Below are positions 57,737 through 64,000 of a stretch of DNA of 64,000 nt, in pieces (position 1 is the stretch's first letter; each line of letters starts with the position of its first letter). A program made the translations under genes and the position numbers. Source of the DNA: Pichia kudriavzevii (taxonomy: Eukaryota; Ascomycota; Pichiomycetes; Pichiales; Pichiaceae); NCBI RefSeq assembly GCF_003054445.1, contig NC_042509.1, positions 1,054,001-1,118,000 of the forward strand, given 5' to 3'. The notes below the pieces were generated by a model, which saw nothing but the letters and a program-made list of their open reading frames with translations, had not been told where the DNA came from and made no database searches.

Positions 57737-59116
57737 ATGAAAATCTTCAGTTTATTGTTCAGTAATCTTAGAAATAGACTAACAAAGAGAGCATCAGTGG
57801 GAAGAATGACCGAGGAACATAAACTTAACGAATATGGAATTAATCTACAAGAATCTATCAAAAAAGGCCGTGAACTATTTAATAATCTAGGACGACCAAC
57901 TAGAGTTGTTGCACCCATGGTCGATGGATCTGAGTTGGCTTGGAGAATAATATCAAGAAAGTATGGTGCTCAGCTGTGCTACTCACCAATGCTACATTCA
58001 AGGTTATTCAGTGAAGATAAAAAATTTCGGGATCAATTCCTGTGTGAACAAGATGGCCAGCCGGGACTCGATCGTCCTTTAATTATCCAGTTTTGCGCAA
58101 ATGACCCAGAAGTCTTATTGAAAGCAGCCAAATATGTTGTCGGGAAATGCGATGCCGTTGATATCAATTTTGGATGTCCACAAGGCATTGCTAAAAAAGG
58201 CCATTATGGATCCTTCTTAATGGAGGAATGGGATTTAGTTGCAAGGTTAATCAATAAGCTGGCGGTTGAATTAGGTGAACAATTACCAGTTACTGCAAAA
58301 ATTAGAGTATTTGAGGATTGGTCAAAGTCTTTAGATTATGCCAAGATGTGCCTTAATGCAGGTGCGAAGTTTTTAACGGTTCATGGCAGAACAAGGGATA
58401 TGAAAGGCCAGAAGACAGGTTTGGCAAATTGGGGGTTAGTTAAGTATTTAAGAGAAAATCTACCAGAAGGAACGGTTTTTATCTCCAATGGTAACATTTT
58501 GTACCCCGATGATATTGAGCGGTGTATAAACGAAATCAAATGTGATGCCGTGATGAGTGCTGAAGCCAACCTTTGTAATCCAGGAATTTTCTGGACTAAG
58601 TCAGACGACAAAGAGAAAGTTTTTCCTAGAGTTGACAAGTTTATGAGAGAGTATTTCGATATTGTTAAATCATGCAAAGGTACGGAATCCAAAAGATGTA
58701 TGAAAACCCATATGTTTAAAGCGCTGAAGACATTTTTACCGTATCATACTGATATACGTTCTGAGATTGCTAGATTAACCAAGAATTCAACATTTGAAGA
58801 AATAGAGAAAGTCATTATCATGATTGAAGAAGTTGTAAATGAAATCTTCCAAAAGGAAGATATTGAGCAGTTAGATGAAATCAAGACTGGTGCTGTCCAA
58901 CCATGGGGTGGAAGATATAGAGAAGTTCCTTACTGGAGATTGCAACCCTATTTTAGGAAAGTTGATGGTGTTGCAGGTAAGGATTTAATAAAGGATGAAA
59001 TTGAAAGGATATCTCAGGAAAATACGAAACAATTTGAACTTGTTGAGAGTAGAAAGAGGAAAGCCGAAGAGCATGAAAATGAGCCTGTAGTCAAGTCCGC
59101 CAAAGTTTCTGTTTAA
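57737..59116 (+). CDS. DUS1: Dus1, tRNA-dihydrouridine synthase (U16/U17)
   Basis: Dus1 reduces U16 and U17 in the tRNA D-loop with FMN and NADPH. The protein shows the Dus core: VVAPMVDGSELAWRI, LIIQFCANDPEVLLKAAKYV, VDINFGCPQGIAKKGHYGSFLMEEWDL with catalytic Cys147 (459-residue form), LTVHGRTRDMKGQKTG, and ISNGNI. The first ATG (57737) gives MKIFSLLFSNLRNRLTKRASVGRM, a basic, hydrophobic leader resembling a mitochondrial presequence. A second ATG at 57806 (MTEEHKLNEYG) would give the 436-residue cytosolic form that resembles the S. cerevisiae start. Both may be used. The frame opens upstream only to a GTG at 57716. The C-terminus is a charged, Lys/Glu-rich tail. Confidence 0.94.
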   Translation: MKIFSLLFSNLRNRLTKRASVGRMTEEHKLNEYGINLQESIKKGRELFNNLGRPTRVVAPMVDGSELAWRIISRKYGAQLCYSPMLHSRLFSEDKKFRDQFLCEQDGQPGLDRPLIIQFCANDPEVLLKAAKYVVGKCDAVDINFGCPQGIAKKGHYGSFLMEEWDLVARLINKLAVELGEQLPVTAKIRVFEDWSKSLDYAKMCLNAGAKFLTVHGRTRDMKGQKTGLANWGLVKYLRENLPEGTVFISNGNILYPDDIERCINEIKCDAVMSAEANLCNPGIFWTKSDDKEKVFPRVDKFMREYFDIVKSCKGTESKRCMKTHMFKALKTFLPYHTDIRSEIARLTKNSTFEEIEKVIIMIEEVVNEIFQKEDIEQLDEIKTGAVQPWGGRYREVPYWRLQPYFRKVDGVAGKDLIKDEIERISQENTKQFELVESRKRKAEEHENEPVVKSAKVSV

Positions 59117-59331
59117 CCCATTTTTACGTGTATATATGTACTATAACTATAAATGCTGCTTTCTTTTCCTTTTTTCAGATGTAACCACATTTTTTCTAAA
59201 AAAAAAAAAAAAGATGCCATGAATTTCTCTATTAAGCGAGAGTCACCAAGTCCAAGTCTTTCACCAAGGGGGTTGTATTTTCTATTTTCATTCTCATAAC
59301 GTCTAGAGCACCATAGAAGACTTAAGTTAGG

Positions 59332-60837
59332 ATGCTCATCAAAAAAGTAATCAAGTGCTCATCAAGAAGGTTTTTTTCTATAAGATTGAGTAGAGGACAA
59401 GCTCATCTTCCACAGCATATCAGTAATATTTTAAAGAAACACGATATTGTGATAACCGATGACGAATTTAAGAGGGACTTTCAAGAGCCTATAGTGTCAC
59501 ATTTAAGGAAAAGAGGATTAATTGAAACATGTGTCAACGAGGAACAACTTTTCAAGGATGCAGAAGACAAAGTATTAGGCTTATATTGTGGGGCTGATCC
59601 GACTGCCAAATCGCTTCATTTAGGAAACCTTTTACCGTTGATGATTTTGCTTCACTTTAACCTACGTGGCCATCGAATCTTCCCGCTAATTGGAGGCGCC
59701 ACTGGTGAAGTTGGTGATCCATCGGGTAGGTCAACTGAAAGATCGGCAATGGCGGAAGAGGCAAGACGAGACCATGTTGAAAGAATCTCCAATCAATTTC
59801 TGGACTTTTTTCAACGGGCTGTTGAGTACGGAAAAACCAGGAACCCCGAGATTGCTAGCTTATCTATTGGATCCCAAGAATTAAAAAATAATCGTGAATG
59901 GTGGAAAGACATGGGGTTCTTACATTTCTTAGCAACCTACGGTAGGCATATCAGGGTGAACCAGATGCTGAGTAGAGAATCCATTAAGGCTAGATTAAGT
60001 TCCGACCAAGGTATTGGATTTAATGAATTTACTTATCAAATTTTGCAGGCATATGATTTCTACTATTTGAACAAAACTTACAAAGTCAACATTGAAGTAG
60101 GAGGTAACGACCAATATGGTAATATTGTTGCCGGAATTGACCTGATCAATAGATTAAAGAAGGTTGAAGATTCAGATAGGAATGACGATGTTTATGGAAT
60201 AACTGTACCTTTACTAACAACTTCCAATGGGGTGAAGTTCGGGAAAAGTGCAGGAAATGCGCTTTTTATAGACAAAGAATTAACATCTGCATATGACATT
60301 TATCAATTTATGTATAACACTACAGATGCCGATGTTCAGACTTTTCTCTACAAATTTTCCTTATTACCAGTTTCCGTAATTGATAAGATTGTTGATCTCC
60401 ATAATATGAACAAGAAGCTGAGAATTGGTCAAAGGGTCCTAGCAATCGAGATGTGTGATTTAATTCACGGAGACGGAGAAGGATTGAGTAACTATATCAT
60501 TAGTGAAGTTCTATTTAGCAATTCCAATATACGGGAAAATTTCAAGGCCGACGAGGTTTTGGATGCATTTAAGAAGCAGAATTTAGTTTGTGAATTCAAC
60601 AGAGACGAAGTCCTGAAAACACCAATCTATCAGATATTATATTCGGCATGTAGAGGTGAGAAATCTAAATCTGAAATTAAGAGGATGATTAAAAATGGTT
60701 CATTTCAAATAGGCAACACCAAAGATGGCAAAGTCAAGGACCCAGATTATTGCATCACTGAAAATGACGTTATTGAAGAAAGACTACTTGTTTTAAAGCT
60801 TGGCAAGAAGTTCTACATTGTTGAAGTTATCAACTGA
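59332..60837 (+). CDS. MSY1: Msy1, mitochondrial tyrosyl-tRNA synthetase
   Basis: Class I synthetase charging mitochondrial tRNA-Tyr. The 501-residue protein opens with a basic presequence (MLIKKVIKCSSRRFFSIRLSRG). It then shows the bacterial-type TyrRS core: YCGADPTAKSLHLGNLLPL with the HIGH-equivalent HLGN at 96-99, GGATGEVGDPSGRS, VGGNDQYGNI, and the KMSKS-equivalent KFGKSAG at 302-308. A C-terminal S4-like domain (KRMIKNGSFQIGN) completes it. Length matches S. cerevisiae Msy1 (492). The start is the ATG at 59332, 215 bp downstream of DUS1 on the same strand. Confidence 0.96.
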   Translation: MLIKKVIKCSSRRFFSIRLSRGQAHLPQHISNILKKHDIVITDDEFKRDFQEPIVSHLRKRGLIETCVNEEQLFKDAEDKVLGLYCGADPTAKSLHLGNLLPLMILLHFNLRGHRIFPLIGGATGEVGDPSGRSTERSAMAEEARRDHVERISNQFLDFFQRAVEYGKTRNPEIASLSIGSQELKNNREWWKDMGFLHFLATYGRHIRVNQMLSRESIKARLSSDQGIGFNEFTYQILQAYDFYYLNKTYKVNIEVGGNDQYGNIVAGIDLINRLKKVEDSDRNDDVYGITVPLLTTSNGVKFGKSAGNALFIDKELTSAYDIYQFMYNTTDADVQTFLYKFSLLPVSVIDKIVDLHNMNKKLRIGQRVLAIEMCDLIHGDGEGLSNYIISEVLFSNSNIRENFKADEVLDAFKKQNLVCEFNRDEVLKTPIYQILYSACRGEKSKSEIKRMIKNGSFQIGNTKDGKVKDPDYCITENDVIEERLLVLKLGKKFYIVEVIN

Positions 60838-60922
60838 GCGAGTTATTAGACTGTGAACAAAAAGCACTAAACAAAATCATGTATATAGAACCTGTAGACC
60901 AATATAGTAGGGCAAGATGCCA

Positions 60923-61294
60923 TCAAGAACCTCCACCTTTACTATGCCTGAAAAGCTTCATACTTATCCACGAGGAGACGGCCCATATCCACAGTATGAC
61001 AAAATTCAGGAAAAATACAAAAATGTAGTAGTTCTCCACCGGTTTTTCTTGTAAAGACACCTCTCTGTAGACCAGAGAAATCCACCTGTTTTTCAGTAAC
61101 CATTCTTTCACGGACCCAACATCGAGACACCACTCCCAGAGGTTAAATATTGTTCCAATGGAGACCGTGAATACAAGCCACGTGACAACGATGATCGAAT
61201 ACCCATACACTTTCAGGGAACAAAGGTACTCGTCTTCGGAAATATAAGATTGATGCTGAGGGTCACCAGCTCTCCTACCACCAGCGTGGGGCAT
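60923..61294 (-). CDS. Small two-span ER protein, PIG-Y/Eri1-like subunit of GPI-GlcNAc transferase
   Basis: The 123-residue protein has two membrane spans (about 30-53 and 89-110) with a soluble loop between them. The end LWIWAVSSWISMKLFRHSKGG resembles the C-terminus of human PIG-Y (LWTWMGIKLFRHN) and, more weakly, yeast Eri1 (LWLWALIAW...SSK). PIG-Y/Eri1 is a small subunit of the ER enzyme starting GPI-anchor synthesis. The match is by eye over a short stretch. The start ATG at 61294 has no competing upstream Met. It is convergent with MSY1, 85 bp apart. Confidence 0.6.
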   Translation of the reverse strand: MPHAGGRRAGDPQHQSYISEDEYLCSLKVYGYSIIVVTWLVFTVSIGTIFNLWEWCLDVGSVKEWLLKNRWISLVYREVSLQEKPVENYYIFVFFLNFVILWIWAVSSWISMKLFRHSKGGGS

Positions 61295-62406
61295 ATTCTA
61301 TTGGCAACATGGAACAATCTCCACAACAGAGCTGTCTTCTTCTTGATGTCGATCATATGCATATTATATACGCCAAACAAATTCTACTCGACGCCCCCAC
61401 ATGCATAAAGGTAAACGCGAATCGGGTACCCGATGCCTCTATGCAGCTCCAACACTGTCATGCCATCGAGTAAAATTACACCCAGTTTCGGCGGCTATAA
61501 GATGTGCCAGATAGGCTTTGCCTTCCTAGAAAAAAAGATCAGGAGGGGTGATCTGATAGTCTATCAAAAATGTTCTTTACTGGTTAAGGTACGAGTAAAG
61601 GAGCAAAAAAAAAGCTGCATGCCGCCAATTTGGAGGGTACATTAGAGATGGAAAAAAAAAATAACTAAAAGGGTGGAGTCCGTAGCATAATTTGCTGCCA
61701 TTACTTCACTTACCCCGCAAGGGTGACTCAACAGTACTCCAGAGGCAGTAAGATGATGGGCATTGTATTACAGCAAACCCCGTCTGTTGTTGGAGGGGGC
61801 TTGGATGTGGTTTTTTTTTTCTTTATGTATGTCCACCATTTGGGTTGCTGCTCTTGCTTCCATGCTTTCCATTTTTTTATGGGATAGCTGCCTGTCGTTT
61901 TATTTTCAATAGCAATCCACTGTGGAAAGTGCTTTTATTGGAAATAAGACTACTTTGTTGCGTCTGAATGGACACCTACTCGTCATGCAGTTAAAGGGTT
62001 TCTTGCATATGCAACACAGTCGACAATAATTTCTTTGAAGTATATTTTCATATGAATTTTTTTATTTGTTTCCATATTCTGCTATTTGCGAGTTATTAAG
62101 GTTGGCTATCTTACTATATTCTTGTTTGTCACCAGGCAAGCACTCATTGGTGGGCCAGTTAACAAGCCATGGTAGGGTCGTTATTCTCTTTCCCTATATC
62201 TCGCTCTCAGTTCTGGGGAAAGCATATTGATTCCCTTCTCTCAGTGTGATAATCCTAGATGGATTGCTATTCTATACATGTAAGACTCGCGTCATTGAAG
62301 TGAAGAAAAAAAAACATCGGTTGTATTTAGTTCAAACTACCTCATGTAAGCCTTCTTTCTCTTGGGTAATTTTGCTATTTTTAGGTAAAGAAGAGATAAC
62401 CTTTAA
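61295..62406. other. 1.1-kb gene-free region upstream of PNG1 and the PIG-Y-like gene
   Basis: No convincing protein gene is found. A weak H/ACA-like arrangement (two short stems, ATAAGA box at 61944-61949, ACA at 62016-62018) is noted in the findings; otherwise it is ordinary divergent promoter DNA with A/T tracts. Confidence 0.5.
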
Positions 62407-63528
62407 ATGTGTATAATGTGTGGCTCCAGTGCATACACAGGCAATGAGACTGGAATATACATCGACCAAGCGTTTGTTTGCAGAATCAAAGACACACTAT
62501 ACAATGGTCGGGTGGATATGCTACATAAGGTAATTCAACACCTTACCAGAAATAAGCATTTATTAAATGAGGCAATTAAATATCCATTCCTTAATCAAGT
62601 CATTCATTTGAGTAAGAATTTCAGGCCATTAACCGACGATGAACAGAATGCGGCAATTGATACGGTCTTGAGTTCCGAAGTTTATGATCGTGTTAAAGAC
62701 GAGGAGATGAAGCAAGACCCTAACTACGAGTATGTTGAGGTACTAGTCAAGCAACTGTTGCGATGGTTCAAAGAGGAATTTTTTACATGGGTCAACAAAC
62801 TGGACTGTCCAAATTGTGGGAACAAAGAACAAGAACAAATTCGACACTTACCAGGGCTTCGCCCATACAAGTATGAGCATTTCCAAGGGAAAGCAACAAT
62901 AATCGAAAGATATCAATGCCTCAAATGCCTGTCAACGTATGAGTTTCCTAGATATAATGATATCCGGACATTGTTGAAAACTAGAAAAGGACGTTGTGGT
63001 GAATGGAACAATTGCTTCATTGCTATTCTCAAGTCCCTGGATATAGACACAAGGTTCATTTGGAATGCAGAGGATCATGTATGGTGTGAATATTATAATG
63101 AACGAGAGGGAAGATGGATCCATTTGGATTCTTGTGAAAATTCATATGACCAGCCTTACTTATATAACGAAGGGTGGGGGAAGAAGATGTCCTATACATT
63201 TGCTATTGGTCCCAATTATATTATAGATGTATCCGATAAATACCTGAGTCCTAATAGGCCAGAGAATCACTTGCCAAGGAACAAGTGTCCTGAAGTTTCA
63301 TTGAAAGGAATTTTAGCTCACCATAATGCTCAATCGATTCTTGCGTCTTCTAAGGATACAATTTTACGTACCACTTCTCAACTAATTGCAGATTTGATGA
63401 ATGCACGGGGAAAAGTACATCCTGTTCATACTGAAACTACGTCTACGAATGAAGGTGCCTCCCTACTACCAAGACAAAGTGGTGCTGGGGCATGGACCCG
63501 ACAAAGAGGTGAAGATAACAATGAATAA
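62407..63528 (+). CDS. PNG1: Png1, cytosolic peptide:N-glycanase
   Basis: Png1 removes N-glycans from misfolded glycoproteins during ER-associated degradation. The 373-residue transglutaminase-fold enzyme carries the triad Cys197 (GRCGEWNNCF), His224 (AEDHVWCEYY) and Asp241 (HLDSCE). The spacing of 27 and 17 residues equals S. cerevisiae Cys191/His218/Asp235. Two CxxC pairs (CPNC, CLKC) form the structural zinc site. A basic tail follows DVSDKYLSPNRP. The length matches S. cerevisiae Png1 (363). The ATG at 62407 begins MCIMCGSS, a short N-terminus compatible with the yeast enzyme. Confidence 0.96.
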   Translation: MCIMCGSSAYTGNETGIYIDQAFVCRIKDTLYNGRVDMLHKVIQHLTRNKHLLNEAIKYPFLNQVIHLSKNFRPLTDDEQNAAIDTVLSSEVYDRVKDEEMKQDPNYEYVEVLVKQLLRWFKEEFFTWVNKLDCPNCGNKEQEQIRHLPGLRPYKYEHFQGKATIIERYQCLKCLSTYEFPRYNDIRTLLKTRKGRCGEWNNCFIAILKSLDIDTRFIWNAEDHVWCEYYNEREGRWIHLDSCENSYDQPYLYNEGWGKKMSYTFAIGPNYIIDVSDKYLSPNRPENHLPRNKCPEVSLKGILAHHNAQSILASSKDTILRTTSQLIADLMNARGKVHPVHTETTSTNEGASLLPRQSGAGAWTRQRGEDNNE

Positions 63529-63828
63529 CATAATAGTTTTAACGCAAAGCGTTTTTATCGGCGCGTCGATACTGCCCCTGTCTATTAATTTTCTTCCGCT
63601 AGCTTTTATAGAGAATTTTTCTTTTGTACATTTTATAGATCGAGTATTTAAGAAATTTATAGTAAATTTTTTTTTTCAAGGTTTGTTAATACTTAAATCG
63701 AAATAAAATTTTTAGTAAAGTTACTTATCTTTAAACACTATTTTTCCAAAGACTACGAAGGGTTCTAATTAAATTATACTTTAATTGGCCTGTCAGGTTT
63801 TGTTGAAAAAATTATCTCTGAACTAGAA
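63529..63828. other. PNG1 3' region and probable upstream exon/promoter of the next gene
   Basis: These 300 bp are A/T-rich. They contain the 3' end region of PNG1 and, near the right side, non-coding sequence leading into a probable 5'-UTR intron. There is no ATG in the last 100 bp before the intron. Confidence 0.4.
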
Positions 63829-63941
63829 GTATGTGGAATTTTTGCACTTGTTGGAAACCTCAATCTCATATTTTTCTGCCTCCGATAAAAAAAAAGAATA
63901 GGTTTACTAACATTTATATCACCTTTCTTTCTATGTACCAG
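63829..63941 (+). other. Probable 5'-UTR spliceosomal intron of the gene starting at 63953
   Basis: GTATGT at 63829-63834, TACTAAC at 63905-63911 and a pyrimidine-rich tract ending CAG at 63939-63941 make a 113-nt yeast intron. The ATG at 63953 follows after 11 nt. Confidence 0.7.
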
Positions 63942-63952
63942 TCCACTTCATA

Positions 63953-64000
63953 ATGTCTCTGCAAGAAAATCGATTGATTGTCGATTTTAAAAAATCAATG
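63953..64000 (+). CDS. Start of an unidentified gene (N-terminal 16 codons only)
   Basis: An open frame from ATG 63953 runs to the window edge (MSLQENRLIVDFKKSM). Its position just after a consensus intron makes it a likely real start. Too little is visible to identify a family. Confidence 0.45.
   Translation, partial: MSLQENRLIVDFKKSM

Noticed and set aside
1-64000. tRNA genes, 5S rRNA, LTRs, other transposable or virus-like elements, CRISPR arrays
   Set aside because: I scanned the gene gaps for B-box sequences, terminal repeats and element-type proteins and saw none.

Overview
This is a gene-dense nuclear segment from a budding yeast (Saccharomycotina). Nearly all genes are intronless and about 1-4 kb long. 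The two introns visible use the yeast consensus GTATGT...TACTAAC...AG. The encoded proteins are clear orthologues of Saccharomyces cerevisiae proteins (Toa2, Sec12, Mpe1, Hem14, Nup120-like, Cox7, Rad18, hexokinase, Ycf1-like, Opi1, Iml2, Dus1, Msy1, Png1), but the gene order is not one I know from Saccharomyces. A CTG codon at 57974 falls where Dus1 proteins have leucine, which argues against the CUG-Ser clade. A Pichiaceae yeast such as Pichia/Issatchenkia fits, but that genus-level guess is inference. I see no tRNA, rRNA, CRISPR array, transposon or virus-derived element.

Layout. 1-9.7 kb: partial Rxt2-like gene, DUF89 phosphatase, divergent MPE1/TOA2, SEC12, an AP-1 mu-like subunit and a pterin dehydratase. 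9.8-16 kb: NFU1, HEM14 and a NUP120-like nucleoporin, all on the minus strand. 16.4-17.6 kb: a stretch without protein genes that carries seven box C/D snoRNAs on the plus strand. Their guides and order match the S. cerevisiae SNR78-SNR77-SNR76-SNR75-SNR74-SNR73-SNR72 polycistron. 18.3-28.6 kb: two Zn2Cys6 regulators flanking COX7, a disordered protein, a mitochondrial membrane protein and an RluA-type pseudouridine synthase. 28.8-41.2 kb: RAD18, pyridoxal kinase, hexokinase with Mig1-like boxes upstream, a YCF1-like ABC transporter and an AHP1-like peroxiredoxin sharing a divergent promoter with Yap1- and Cbf1-like sites, OPI1, and a BLOC-1 subunit 2-like protein. 42-55.6 kb: a HAP1-like Zn2Cys6 regulator, an orphan secretory protein, IML2, and a large C2H2 regulator preceded by a 2.3-kb gene-free leader. 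56.5-64 kb: an SDR oxidoreductase, DUS1, mitochondrial TyrRS (MSY1), a PIG-Y/ERI1-like subunit, PNG1, and at the right edge the start of a gene with a probable 5'-UTR intron.

Functional threads: four sequence-specific regulators lie in 37 kb; YCF1 and AHP1 form a plausible oxidant/thiol stress pair; several genes serve mitochondria (NFU1, HEM14, COX7, MSY1, the 23.2-kb membrane protein). Several apparent reading frames begin only at GTG or TTG, so I moved those starts to the first plausible ATG and say so in each entry. rRNA target positions for the snoRNAs come from remembered S. cerevisiae rRNA sequence and should be confirmed by alignment.
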